Origin: Echinicola sp. 20G
GTDB lineage: Bacteria; Bacteroidota; Bacteroidia; Cytophagales; Cyclobacteriaceae
Assembly: GCF_015533855.1 (NCBI RefSeq)
Contig: NZ_AP024154.1
Coordinates: forward strand, 2,300,501-2,364,500
Direction: 5' to 3'
DNA length: 64,000 bases
Both the position numbers and the translations under genes were made by a program. Of the stretch, positions 8,094-17,028 are shown in pieces. Below the pieces are notes generated by a model, which saw nothing but the letters and a program-made list of their open reading frames with translations, was not told where the DNA came from and did no database searches. Each line of letters opens with the position of its first letter. Position 1 is the stretch's first letter.

Positions 8094-10820
8094 ATGTTGA
8101 AGCGTTTATTGGTAGTTTTGCTGATTGTGATTTTGGGGTTGGCTGCTTACCTTTTCTATAGTTCAAGAGCTTTTACGGAAGAGTTAGATGCTGTTGATTT
8201 GGTTTCGGACGAAGCCATTTTTGTATTTGAAACCGATGAGCCTGTTCAGGTTTGGAATCAATTGGTGAGTCAGCCTATCTGGAAAAGGTTATCGGCAGTA
8301 CCTTCCTTAAAGGGAGTGGAAAAGCAGCTGGTAATGTTGGATAGCCTTACCGGAAGGTCAGGGAAGTTGGAGAGTACACTAAGCGGTAACCAGTTTGTGG
8401 TTTCTTTGCACCCAACAGCTAAATCAGAGTTTGATTTTTTGTTTTTGACTGCATTCAAAGACAAAGGCCAAAACGATTTTATCAATTCCATCAAAAACAG
8501 GGTGGACGCCTCCAACTTAAATGCAAGGAATTATAGTGGAGAAACCATTTACGAATATAATGACCAAGAGCAGCAGACTACGCTGTCCTACGCTATGCTG
8601 GAGAATGTGGTGGTTGCCAGTTACAATTCATTTTTGATTGAAGAAGCCATCCGTTACGTTAAATCCGAAAATTTGAGGAGTTTTAAAGATGCCTATCAAG
8701 AACTGTACGACTCCAAGCCTAGGCCTAAGGATGGCTTGGGGATTTTTAGAATAGGAAGCCGAGGAGTAGCCACTTTTGTCAAAGGAATTGTCAAAAACGA
8801 GAATTTGGATTTTATCAATAACTTTTCCCAGCTCCAACTATCAGCCAATCTCGAACTGAAATTTGCAGAGAACAAAGTGTTTTTGGATGGGTTTACTTTT
8901 TATAAGGATGGGGACAAAATGGACTTTGCCAATGACAAGCGAGGAGGAGGAAGTCTTTTTAGTAATTATATATCCAATAGAACTGCCATATACTATCAGT
9001 ACAATATCAATGAAAGTGAGCAGATAGAGGCTCTGCATAATTATGCTTTTGAACCTAAAAATACCTTAAAAGGGGATGTGGACAAGTATGTGATTGGAAA
9101 AGGGTTTTTAGAAGATTTGTCTGGGGAAATTGGCTTTATGATTTTAGAAGAATTGCCCAATATGGAGATGGATAAGGTACTGATCATGAAGACAGCTGAT
9201 CTTGAAGCACAGATGGGATTATTGAAATCTTTCAGTTTAGCATTGAGTGAGGGGGATTCATCTCAATTGATCAGTGATTATTATAAGGAAAATGAAGTGT
9301 TTCAGATCAATCAATCCGAATTTCCAGCACACCTTTTCAGTGGTCAGTTTAAAGGGTTTACAAGAACCTACATTACCCAATATGATGACATGATCGTAAT
9401 GGCCAATAATATGAAAGCCATTAAGGTTTTTGTGGATGATATCTACAATGACAATACTTGGGGAAGATCCTTGAACCAAAGGCGTTTTTTGGATGGGGTG
9501 TCCAAAAATGCCGGTTTTAATTTTATCATCAACATTCCTAGGTTTTGGAATACGCTCTTGGATGATAGTTCACCAGACTGGCAAGCGCTATTCCAGAAAT
9601 ATGCACCCCAACTTAAGTCCATTGACTTGATGGCTTTACAACTCAGTGAAGTGGGCAGCAATCAATATGTGAACTTAGAACTGGGCTATAACCTGAATCC
9701 AATCAAGTCTGTCCAGGATATTCTGTTGACAGAAAGTATGGGCTTGCGTTTTAGTGAAAACCTGATTTATGGTCCCAAAGCCATAGAGAACTTCAATGAC
9801 AAAAGCACAGACTTTGTGGTTCAGGATGAAATGAACAATATCCACTTTTTCAATGATGAAGGAGAAAGGATTTTTGATAGAGGCATAGAGGGCAAAATAG
9901 TCAGTGATATTTTTCAAATTGATTATTATAAGAATGGGAAATTGCAGATAGTATTTGCTACGGAAAATGCTATTTATGCATTTGACCGATTGGGAGAAGC
10001 ATTGCCAGGATACCCGATCCGGTTGCTGGATGATGGAGCCATTACTCATATGAATTTGGTGGATTATAACAACACCAAAAATTACCGGTATTTTGTAGCC
10101 GCTTCAAATGGTGATCTTTACCTATTCGACAAAAAAGGAAATAACCTAGAAGGTTGGACACCTAGGAAGACTTCTGGAAAGTTAGCGACCGTCCCAACCC
10201 ACTACAGGCTTTCAGGAATAGGAGATTATATGGTAGCCATGAATCAAAACGGAGAATTGTACATTATGAATAGGCGCGGGGAACTACAGACCGGCGGAGG
10301 TCCTATTAACTTAGGGGAAGGAGTGTCTACAGATTATGTGTTGTTACAAAGGGGAGATCAAGGGGAAACACAGTTGGCGACCATTTCAGGTGAGGGAGAA
10401 GTGGTTCGTGTTAATTTTAACGGTGAGCTTACTTTTCGGAACCAACTTTTAAGGCCAGATAAAAGCACTCGATTTAACTTAGTAAAGGATCAATCAGGTG
10501 ATCAATACTTACTTGTGATTCATGAGTTTAATAGGGTTTCGGTAATGAGCAGCGAAATGGAGGTGCTTTTTGAAAAGAATATGACCTCAGAAGACCTTGA
10601 CTTTCAGTTTTTCTCCTTTGGATCCGACAAAAATATTTTTGTCATCATTGACCAAGTTCAAGAGTTCATTTATCTCTATAATCTCAATGGTGAATTGCTC
10701 AATACTAGACCAATTAATGGTAGCGGAGAGATAGAAGTAAAGTATTCAGGAAGTAAGAATGAATACGGTATTTATACAATTCATCAAAATCAATTTGCGA
10801 CTTATAAGCTGCCCTTATGA
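8094..10820 (+). CDS. Large membrane-anchored envelope protein with C-terminal beta-propeller-like region, unknown function
   Basis: The 908-residue product starts with an uncleaved-looking signal anchor (MLKRLLVVLLIVILGLAAYL, then FYSSRAF), so the bulk should be periplasmic. Residues about 25-560 are a mixed alpha/beta region with no motif I can name; the style (long segments of the DEAIFVFETDEPVQVWNQL type) recalls DUF3352-like proteins but I am not sure. Residues about 565-905 are repeated short beta-blades carrying Asp/Gly turns such as IYAFDRLGEALPGYPIRL, LYLFDKKGNNLEGWTPRKT and LYIMNRRGELQTGGGPINL, resembling a WD/PQQ-type propeller. The TGA is followed within 66 bp by the MscS gene, same strand. 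Confidence 0.75.
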   Translation: MLKRLLVVLLIVILGLAAYLFYSSRAFTEELDAVDLVSDEAIFVFETDEPVQVWNQLVSQPIWKRLSAVPSLKGVEKQLVMLDSLTGRSGKLESTLSGNQFVVSLHPTAKSEFDFLFLTAFKDKGQNDFINSIKNRVDASNLNARNYSGETIYEYNDQEQQTTLSYAMLENVVVASYNSFLIEEAIRYVKSENLRSFKDAYQELYDSKPRPKDGLGIFRIGSRGVATFVKGIVKNENLDFINNFSQLQLSANLELKFAENKVFLDGFTFYKDGDKMDFANDKRGGGSLFSNYISNRTAIYYQYNINESEQIEALHNYAFEPKNTLKGDVDKYVIGKGFLEDLSGEIGFMILEELPNMEMDKVLIMKTADLEAQMGLLKSFSLALSEGDSSQLISDYYKENEVFQINQSEFPAHLFSGQFKGFTRTYITQYDDMIVMANNMKAIKVFVDDIYNDNTWGRSLNQRRFLDGVSKNAGFNFIINIPRFWNTLLDDSSPDWQALFQKYAPQLKSIDLMALQLSEVGSNQYVNLELGYNLNPIKSVQDILLTESMGLRFSENLIYGPKAIENFNDKSTDFVVQDEMNNIHFFNDEGERIFDRGIEGKIVSDIFQIDYYKNGKLQIVFATENAIYAFDRLGEALPGYPIRLLDDGAITHMNLVDYNNTKNYRYFVAASNGDLYLFDKKGNNLEGWTPRKTSGKLATVPTHYRLSGIGDYMVAMNQNGELYIMNRRGELQTGGGPINLGEGVSTDYVLLQRGDQGETQLATISGEGEVVRVNFNGELTFRNQLLRPDKSTRFNLVKDQSGDQYLLVIHEFNRVSVMSSEMEVLFEKNMTSEDLDFQFFSFGSDKNIFVIIDQVQEFIYLYNLNGELLNTRPINGSGEIEVKYSGSKNEYGIYTIHQNQFATYKLPL

Positions 10821-10850
10821 TTGGCTGTGGGATCAAGTCGCATAAATGTG

Positions 10851-10858
10851 TAGTTTTG
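10851..10858 (+). promoter_or_regulatory. Candidate -7 box upstream of the MscS gene
   Basis: TAGTTTTG fits TAnnTTTG and is 27 nt before the preferred ATG at 10886. No convincing TTTG is seen 19-22 nt upstream. It supports, weakly, the later start codon. Confidence 0.35.
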
Positions 10859-10885
10859 TCAAATATTCAACATAGATCAATTATT

Positions 10886-12553
10886 ATGAGGTTTCGAATG
10901 AAGCTTTTCCTCCTTGGGATAGCGTTTGTTTTTACCAATAATCTTTTTGGGCGGCAGGCCATGGTTGAAGATCCCCTTCAATCTATTAGTGATACAGTTT
11001 CTTATTTAAACTTGTCTTCACCTTACCATACCACCTTGACTTTCTTTCACAACTTGGAAGAAGAGAATTATAAGCCCGGTTTAGCAGCCAAGACCTTGGG
11101 CGGTTATGAAATGGATACTGATGATGCCATCAAACAGGTGGTCAAATTGAAGCAGATCTTTGATGGGAGAGGGGTATATGTAGATATGGATGATGTTCCC
11201 AACGAACCTCAATATGCCGATTCAGCTCACAGCTATCAGCAAAAATTCTACTTTGACACCCATAGGCTTCCACAGATATTTTTGGAGAAGGTAGGGGATG
11301 ATTGGAAGTTTTCCCGCTTTACAGTCTCTCAAATTAATGAAATACACAAAGAGACTTATCCTTACGGTACAGATAAACTGCTGAATTTATTGCCAAAGAT
11401 TGGGCAGCAGAAATATTTTGGGCTACACTTATGGCAATTGGTTGGGATATTTATTTTGTTGCTGTTTGTTTTTACTGCACATAAGCTTTTTACTTTCATT
11501 GTCGATAGGGGGCTTTTTCATGCTTCTAAAAGTGTGGGTTACATGCATGTGGCCGAGAAGTATTTACTGCCTGTCGCCAGGGTAATCAGTATTTATTTTA
11601 TTGTGCTGCTGATGGATATTTTTATCCGTGTCTTACAATTGCCTATTGAAATCGTTTCTTGGATTGCTTTGCTGCTGAATGCCGCAAAACCCTTTATCAT
11701 CACCATAGTTTTTTATAAGCTTGCGGATTTGCTTTCTGCGTATTTTGAAAGGCAAGCTGACAAGACAGAATCCAATTTGGATGATCAATTAGTGCCTTTG
11801 GCTAGAAAGACCTTAAAGGCTTTTGTGATAGTAATTGGCTCCCTTTTTATTTTGAAAGAGGGCTTACAAGTGGATATTTGGCCTTTTTTGACAGGTCTAT
11901 CTATCGGTGGTCTGGCCTTTGCTTTGGCCGCCCAAGATACCATTAAGAATTTCTTTGGATCGGTAATGATTTTTATTGACAAGCCATTTCAAGTGGGTGA
12001 CTGGATTACCAGTGGAGATGTGGACGGTACTGTTGAAGAAGTTGGCTTTAGATCGACCAGAGTAAGGACTTTTCGGAATTCTCTGATGTACATTCCCAAT
12101 GGTCGTATTGCTGATGCCACAATTGATAATCATGGTTTGAGGCAATATCGAAGGTTCTATTCGACCATAACAGTTACTTACGACACGCCACCTGAGTTGA
12201 TCAATGTTTTTGTGGACGGTTTGAGGGAAATTGTGAAAAGCCACCCTAAGACCAGAAAAGATTATTACAATGTATACTTTAACAACATGTCTGCATTCAG
12301 TTTGGACATCATGTTTTATGTGTTTTTTGAGGTGCCTACTTGGGGGGATGAGCTTCAGGCTAGACATGAGGTGTTGATCCAAATTGTGAAATTGGCCAAG
12401 GAACTAGGAGTCAATTTTGCATTCCCTACGCAAACATTGCATATGGAAACATTCCCGGAAAAGGAAGGACTGTCTCCTATTTATGAAGATAACATCGATA
12501 CTTATAAGAAAAGACTGGATGCGTTTATCCAAAAGGAGATGCAGAAGAAGTAA
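10886..12553 (+). CDS. MscS-family mechanosensitive ion channel with N-terminal periplasmic domain
   Basis: From ATG 10886 the product is 555 residues, beginning with a signal peptide (MRFRMKLFLLGIAFVFTNNL FG). A periplasmic region of about 150 residues precedes transmembrane segments near LWQLVGIFILLLFVF, ISIYFIVLLMDIFI and LLNAAKPFIITIVFYKLADLL. The pore helix and MscS beta domain follow: GLSIGGLAFALAAQDTIKNF, IDKPFQVGDWI, VEEVGFRSTRVRTF, and IPNGRIADATIDN. Such channels release solutes on hypo-osmotic shock. An in-frame ATG at 10817 would overlap the upstream gene and displace the signal peptide, so I chose 10886. Converges on the VTT gene, with the stop codons almost touching. Confidence 0.88.
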   Translation: MRFRMKLFLLGIAFVFTNNLFGRQAMVEDPLQSISDTVSYLNLSSPYHTTLTFFHNLEEENYKPGLAAKTLGGYEMDTDDAIKQVVKLKQIFDGRGVYVDMDDVPNEPQYADSAHSYQQKFYFDTHRLPQIFLEKVGDDWKFSRFTVSQINEIHKETYPYGTDKLLNLLPKIGQQKYFGLHLWQLVGIFILLLFVFTAHKLFTFIVDRGLFHASKSVGYMHVAEKYLLPVARVISIYFIVLLMDIFIRVLQLPIEIVSWIALLLNAAKPFIITIVFYKLADLLSAYFERQADKTESNLDDQLVPLARKTLKAFVIVIGSLFILKEGLQVDIWPFLTGLSIGGLAFALAAQDTIKNFFGSVMIFIDKPFQVGDWITSGDVDGTVEEVGFRSTRVRTFRNSLMYIPNGRIADATIDNHGLRQYRRFYSTITVTYDTPPELINVFVDGLREIVKSHPKTRKDYYNVYFNNMSAFSLDIMFYVFFEVPTWGDELQARHEVLIQIVKLAKELGVNFAFPTQTLHMETFPEKEGLSPIYEDNIDTYKKRLDAFIQKEMQKK

Positions 12554-12554
12554 G

Positions 12555-13265
12555 CTAGGTTTTGGAGCGGTCTGATCTAAAAAAACGGATAATCCCCCAA
12601 ATGCTCAGGACAAGCAAAGCTAAGAAAAGGAAGCCTTCAAGGCTTCCTTTTCTGTTTGACAGGGCTTCTAAAATTGATTCAGCCATAACTCCCATTCCAA
12701 AGGCCATTACAGTTCTGGGGAGCATACCGAAAAGTCCATAAATCAAGACATTTTTCCAGCCAGTTCGGAGCAAGGCAAAGAGTAAATTGGACAGTGCGAA
12801 AGGAATAACCGGGCTAATCCTGACAAAGAATATTAAAGTGCCCATTTTACTTCTTTTTTCTTGTACTACTTGGGCAGCTTTTGGGTAATTTTCTAGAAGA
12901 ATACCCAAGCTGTTGTGGTCTAGTTTTAGCCCAACAAAGTAGCCTAAAAGGCTAGCCAGAGAATAGGAAATAACCAAAAAAGGAAAGACAGTCCAACCCC
13001 AAAAAAAACCAGTGATTAGAGCCAATAAAGTGGTAGGGCAAAAAGCGAATCCCATCATGATACTACCGATTAATGTTAGCCCAAAACCTACAAGGAAGTT
13101 GGTTTCCCTCAGAGAAGATGTGTCGGTTTCATAAAGAAAACTAAGCAAAAGAGAGCTTCCAACAATGGGTATGATCATCACCCACAACAGGGCAAAGGCC
13201 ATGGCTGGGCTATCTTTGTAAATTAACTTTAAGCGATGGAAAAGGCTGATGCTTTGAATGGGCAT
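12555..13265 (-). CDS. TVP38/TMEM64 (VTT domain) family integral membrane protein
   Basis: The 236-residue product has about six hydrophobic segments and the VTT/SNARE-associated core: FCPTTLLALITGFFWGWTVF, SLASLLGYFVGLKL, the IFFVRISPVIPFALSNLLFA block and the GMLPRTVMAFGMG stretch. Members of this DedA-related superfamily are thought to move lipids across membranes or act as transporters; the substrate here is unknown. It converges with the MscS gene, leaving only 1 bp between the stop codons. Its 3' coding end contains a perfect 12 bp inverted repeat that can act as the terminator for the opposing gene. Confidence 0.85.
   Translation of the reverse strand: MPIQSISLFHRLKLIYKDSPAMAFALLWVMIIPIVGSSLLLSFLYETDTSSLRETNFLVGFGLTLIGSIMMGFAFCPTTLLALITGFFWGWTVFPFLVISYSLASLLGYFVGLKLDHNSLGILLENYPKAAQVVQEKRSKMGTLIFFVRISPVIPFALSNLLFALLRTGWKNVLIYGLFGMLPRTVMAFGMGVMAESILEALSNRKGSLEGFLFLALLVLSIWGIIRFFRSDRSKT
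12624..12652 (+). terminator. Perfect inverted repeat inside the VTT gene, likely terminator for the convergent MscS gene
   Basis: GAAAAGGAAGCC, loop TTCAA, GGCTTCCTTTTC: 12 bp perfect arms. On the plus strand the hairpin ends in TTTTC and lies 70 nt past the MscS stop. On the minus strand it codes for the KGSLEGF region of the VTT protein, so one segment serves both as coding sequence and as a plausible terminator. Confidence 0.65.
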
Positions 13266-13405
13266 TTTTGAGTCAAATCTGCGCCGAAATTAGGTAATTT
13301 ATTTTATTTGCGTTCAATTTTGCCTTTTTTGAATTCTGGGAATATGTTTTGATTTGAATCAAAAGATCTTTGTTTTGTCAATATAACCTTAACACTTTTT
13401 GAGCC

Positions 13406-13957
13406 ATGAAAAAAGGAATAAGCTTACTGATATTGTTCATGTTGTTTGCCACATCGGCCTTTTTACAACAAAAAGATAAAGACCTCATTACTTTAAATGG
13501 AGTGAATGCCTTTACTTCGAAAACTGAAATTCTCCAACAATTTGGCGGGCCTATTGCCATTACCAAACCAGACTATGAATGTGGTTTTTTGTCTTCGGAT
13601 GAACAAGGGGAGGTCTTTTATTCTTTGGAGTATGATGGTTTTAAATGGACGGGGACAGAAAAGCGAGACTATGTTTTGGAAGAGTTAAAAATAGAAAAAG
13701 TAGATAGCTTATTGATTAAGTTTCAAAGTGAATTGGTAAGCCAAAATACAAGTAGTACGAAGTTTTTAGAAATAGCAGGTGATTTAGAGGTAAGCGTTGA
13801 TAAGAGCAAAGGAGGAGTTAATGCATGGTTTAAGTCGACCTTAAAGAATAAGGAAGTGGAGGTGTTTTGCATCACCGTTCCATTATATGATGATGCTTAT
13901 CATTTTTATTTTGTAGATGACCGATTGGATTTTATAGCGTATTGGTCCCCTTGTTGA
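13406..13957 (+). CDS. Exported protein of unknown function
   Basis: This 183-residue product begins MKKGISLLILFMLFATSAFL, a clear Sec signal peptide, without a lipobox. The mature part is soluble, acidic and beta/alpha mixed, with single cysteines in YECGFL and VFCITV and a C-terminal cysteine (YWSPC). I recognise no domain. It is a single gene between the divergent VTT gene and the promoter of the cystathionine enzyme gene. The CxGF...WSPC cysteines might pair in the periplasm, but that is a guess. Confidence 0.7.
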   Translation: MKKGISLLILFMLFATSAFLQQKDKDLITLNGVNAFTSKTEILQQFGGPIAITKPDYECGFLSSDEQGEVFYSLEYDGFKWTGTEKRDYVLEELKIEKVDSLLIKFQSELVSQNTSSTKFLEIAGDLEVSVDKSKGGVNAWFKSTLKNKEVEVFCITVPLYDDAYHFYFVDDRLDFIAYWSPC

Positions 13958-13998
13958 TTTTGGTTTACAAGATTGTCTTTTTGGTCCGAATATGTTTT

Positions 13999-14032
13999 TT
14001 TGAATTTTTTAGGAAAGAGAACGGTAAATTTG
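13999..14032 (+). promoter_or_regulatory. Promoter of the cystathionine gamma-synthase-like gene
   Basis: TTTG (13999-14002), a 22 nt spacer and TAAATTTG (14025-14032) fit the Bacteroidota sigma-A pattern. Initiation would be near 14038-14040, giving a leader of about 45 nt to the ATG at 14084 and ruling out the longer reading-frame start at 13973. Confidence 0.6.
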
Positions 14033-14083
14033 TTTTCTTTGATTGAAGTTCAAGAGAAAAAAGCAGAAAAGACGAATTATACT

Positions 14084-15229
14084 ATGAAATTTGGAACGAA
14101 AGTAATTCATGCAGGCGTAGAGCCTGATCCATCTACTGGTGCCATCATGACACCGATATTTCAGACTTCCACTTATGTACAAAAGTCTCCAGGTCAGCAT
14201 AAGGGCTATGAGTATTCCAGGACTCATAATCCTACTCGGACAGCCCTTCAAAATAGCATTGCTGCTTTGGAAAATGGGAAGTATGGTTTGTGTTTTTCTT
14301 CCGGATTAGGGGCGATTGATGCGGTTATCAAACTTTTGAGTCCAGGTGATGAAGTGATCAGTACCAATGATCTATATGGTGGATCTTACAGGATTTTCAC
14401 CAAGGTGTTTGCTAAATATGGGATCAAATTCCATTTCGTACCGATGGACGATCCAGCTTCCATAGAAAAATATATCAATGATAATACCCGTCTGATTTGG
14501 GCAGAAACGCCTACCAATCCCATGATGAACATCGTTGATATCAAAGGTTTGGCGGCCATAGCCCAAAAACATGATGTTTTATTGGGAGTAGACAATACTT
14601 TTGCAACTCCTTATTTGCAAAACCCGCTTGACCTTGGAGCAGATTTGGTCATGCACTCGGTTACCAAATATTTGGCTGGCCACTCTGATGTGGTGATGGG
14701 AGCACTGGTGGTGAACAATGATAAGCTGGCGGAGGATTTGGCCTTTATTCAAAATTCATGTGGAGCAACTCCTGGGCCTCAAGATTGCTTTTTGGTGTTG
14801 AGAGGAATCAAGACACTACACTTGAGAATGGAAAGGCATTGTCAAAACGGAAAAACCATTGCAGGTTACCTAAGGAACCACCCTAAAGTGGACAAGGTTT
14901 TTTGGCCAGGTTTTGAAGATCATCCCAATCACGATATTGCAGTTGAACAAATGAGGGGTTTTGGAGGCATGATTTCTTTTAGCACCATTGGAGACAAACT
15001 GGAGGATGCCATGACGGTTTTGAAGAATCTTCATTATTTCTCTCTAGCAGAATCTTTGGGGGGAGTGGAATCCCTATGTGGTCACCCTGCTTCGATGACC
15101 CATGCCAGCATTCCAAAAGCCGAAAGGGAAAAGGTTGGGTTGACTGATTCTTTGATCCGACTAAGTGTAGGAGTGGAAGATGCAGAAGATCTTAAAAATG
15201 ACTTGGCCGCTGCGCTGGGTAAAATCTAA
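14084..15229 (+). CDS. metB: Cystathionine gamma-synthase/lyase-type PLP enzyme
   Basis: The 381-residue product is a Cys/Met metabolism PLP enzyme of transsulfuration. It has MKFGTKVIHAGVEPDPSTGA, YEYSRTHNPTRTALQNSIAA, the SSGLGAIDAV cofactor segment, NDLYGGSYRIF, the AETPTNPMMNI and GVDNTFATPYLQNPLDLGAD motifs, and the PLP lysine in HSVTKYLAGHSDVVMG. The C terminus has SLGGVESLCGHPASMTHASI and the RLSVGVED finish. Synthases (towards methionine) and lyases (towards cysteine) share all these motifs, so the direction is not settled; I use metB as the best guess. The start is set by homology and by the promoter just upstream. The stop overlaps the convergent gene by 4 bp. Confidence 0.9.
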   Translation: MKFGTKVIHAGVEPDPSTGAIMTPIFQTSTYVQKSPGQHKGYEYSRTHNPTRTALQNSIAALENGKYGLCFSSGLGAIDAVIKLLSPGDEVISTNDLYGGSYRIFTKVFAKYGIKFHFVPMDDPASIEKYINDNTRLIWAETPTNPMMNIVDIKGLAAIAQKHDVLLGVDNTFATPYLQNPLDLGADLVMHSVTKYLAGHSDVVMGALVVNNDKLAEDLAFIQNSCGATPGPQDCFLVLRGIKTLHLRMERHCQNGKTIAGYLRNHPKVDKVFWPGFEDHPNHDIAVEQMRGFGGMISFSTIGDKLEDAMTVLKNLHYFSLAESLGGVESLCGHPASMTHASIPKAEREKVGLTDSLIRLSVGVEDAEDLKNDLAAALGKI

Positions 15230-16065
15230 CCTAAAATATCAGAAAAGAGATGTTGACATTGGCTAACCACTTTGGTGGTTAGCTTTTTTTTGTTGCTTTT
15301 CAGTGAACTGATCAGCGCCTGGTATTTTTTGGAAGGTAGTTCTTCTTTTTCAGAAAGTGTGTAAGTTAAATGTTGTAAAAAAAGATGGTTTTGGTACCAC
15401 TTGTAAAGAAGCTGACTGAGCTCATTCATATGTTTGTGAACCACTTCTGTGAATGTAGCATTGAGGCCAGAAACAATTCGAACATTTTCTAAGGTGATGA
15501 TTTCCTGAAGCCCTTCATAAATATCTTTAATTTCCTTAGCCTCCAGTTTTTTCTCGCTGTCAAACTTGAAGAATTCCAACTCCTCATTAATGATCTGGAT
15601 TGTGGAAGTATTGATCATCAAAGGCCTTAAGTTTTTGCTGTGTTCAAATGCCTCCCGGTAAAGATCTTCCCAGATATTCAGGGGAGTGGCCATGATGACA
15701 TCATAAGCTTCGGTGTAAATACTTTTCTTGTCTCTCAAAAGCTCCCTTTCATAAGTAGAAAAAGTAGTTTGCGTTTTGATGGATTCTGACTCAAGAGCTT
15801 CCTGAATCAACTTGATATGAAGGACTTTTTTGAGGCTTTTAAATAATTCTTTATAAGGACCAAAAAGTTGAAATTTCAGCTTCTTTTCATTAAAGTGGAT
15901 TCTGCTAAGCAGGTCAATGTAAATCTCCAGAAAGATCAGTTTTTCTTCCAACTCAATTGCCTTTTTTGACTTGAACAGCTTGGTCAAAGAATAAAACAGT
16001 TTTTTGGCCAAAGTGTACTGTTGGTCGAAGAGCTGAAAGATGGGAGAGACTTGTTGAACCTGCAT
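15226..16065 (-). CDS. Predicted all-helical cytoplasmic protein, unknown function
   Basis: The 279-residue product has no signal peptide or membrane segment and is rich in Lys, Glu and Leu throughout, predicting long helices (FSLTKLFKSKKAIELEEKLI-like and SDLKSNKKKL-like stretches). Isolated His residues (IHFNEKK, HKHMNELSQLLYKWYQNHLF) loosely recall CHAD-type helical domains, but I do not see a convincing motif. It starts 6 bp after the DUF2027/Smr gene's stop and is probably the last gene of the photolyase-Smr unit. Its stop codon overlaps that of the convergent metB-like gene by 4 bp. Confidence 0.65.
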   Translation of the reverse strand: MQVQQVSPIFQLFDQQYTLAKKLFYSLTKLFKSKKAIELEEKLIFLEIYIDLLSRIHFNEKKLKFQLFGPYKELFKSLKKVLHIKLIQEALESESIKTQTTFSTYERELLRDKKSIYTEAYDVIMATPLNIWEDLYREAFEHSKNLRPLMINTSTIQIINEELEFFKFDSEKKLEAKEIKDIYEGLQEIITLENVRIVSGLNATFTEVVHKHMNELSQLLYKWYQNHLFLQHLTYTLSEKEELPSKKYQALISSLKSNKKKLTTKVVSQCQHLFSDILG

Positions 16066-16071
16066 AGTTTT

Positions 16072-17028
16072 CTAGTTTATACGTACAAGAGTAGCACCAT
16101 ATCCAAACCGGCTCTTTTGGGTATCCTGAAAATACTTAATATTTTCCAATTGGCTCAGGTATTTATGGATTTCTTTTCTCAATACTCCATTGCCCAGTCC
16201 ATGGATAAAAGTGATTTCATCCATGCCTGAGGCGATCGCATAATTAAGGTTTTTTTCAAAGGTCTCTAGCTGAAGTTTGAGCATTTCTGTGTTGCTCATC
16301 AACTCATGCTCTTGGGTTAACTTTTCAATGTGCAGATCAATTTGTTTTTCTGGTCTTTTGAATTGCTTTGAGGTGACTTCTTCTGCTTTCCCCTTGTTAA
16401 GCTCCTTGTTCAACTGTTGGATGTCCAGCGTTTTTACTTGCTGGTCAATCGCAAATAAGTAGCCTTTTTTTCCTGTTACAGGTGCGGTGCTTTGACTTTT
16501 GAAAAATGAGGAAGCTTTGAATTTCACCTTTTTTTCAAATGGGGGAAGCGTTTTTTCTGCTTGATGGTTTATGGGGATAAACTGGAGGAAAAGGGTGGGC
16601 CACTTTTCAAACTGAGGAATGGATTTTTCATCCATTTTTTTTGAAGTTTTGGCAGCAATGGTTCCTGAAGCCAACGTTTTGGAGTTGTCTCCAAAAACTT
16701 CCGAAGCGACAAATACATAATCCTTTTCACTGTTGTTGATCAGGTGAAGGCTGAGGTCTTTGTCGTTTATGGGGACATAGCTAAGGTATAAACCAGCATC
16801 CATTTGAGGGCTCTTAACAGCCTTTAATGGAGCTTCTTTATCTGGTGAGATTTTTTCTCCTCCGAAATATTGTTTTTCAGTTTCATGAATGACCACCACC
16901 TCGTTTTTCATGGCTGGAATCCGGAAACCATCTTCGATTTCTATTTCAATCCTACCGCTTCCGGAAATTTTGGTGATGGTACCTTCTTCGTTTCCGTGCA
17001 ACAAGCGCACTTTGTCTCCTATATTCAT
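16072..17028 (-). CDS. DUF2027/Smr-domain protein
   Basis: The 318-residue product opens with a small SH3-like beta domain (MNIGDKVRLLHGNEEGTITK ...FRIPAMKNEVVVI), continues through a beta-sandwich region of DUF2027 type, and ends with a full Smr domain from about residue 228: IDLHIEKLTQEHELMSNTEM, then ITFIHGLGNGVLRKEIHKYL and RFGYGATLVRI. The DLH and HGxGxGxLR motifs are those of the MutS2 C-terminal nuclease domain. Standalone Smr proteins have been linked to nucleic-acid cleavage; the target here is unknown. Its ATG overlaps the photolyase stop (ATGA), implying translational coupling. Confidence 0.85.
   Translation of the reverse strand: MNIGDKVRLLHGNEEGTITKISGSGRIEIEIEDGFRIPAMKNEVVVIHETEKQYFGGEKISPDKEAPLKAVKSPQMDAGLYLSYVPINDKDLSLHLINNSEKDYVFVASEVFGDNSKTLASGTIAAKTSKKMDEKSIPQFEKWPTLFLQFIPINHQAEKTLPPFEKKVKFKASSFFKSQSTAPVTGKKGYLFAIDQQVKTLDIQQLNKELNKGKAEEVTSKQFKRPEKQIDLHIEKLTQEHELMSNTEMLKLQLETFEKNLNYAIASGMDEITFIHGLGNGVLRKEIHKYLSQLENIKYFQDTQKSRFGYGATLVRIN

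Noticed and set aside
13973..14083. A longer N terminus for the cystathionine enzyme from the TTG at 13973
   Set aside because: It would sit upstream of and inside the promoter (13999-14032), and homology begins at MKFGTKVIHAG (14084).
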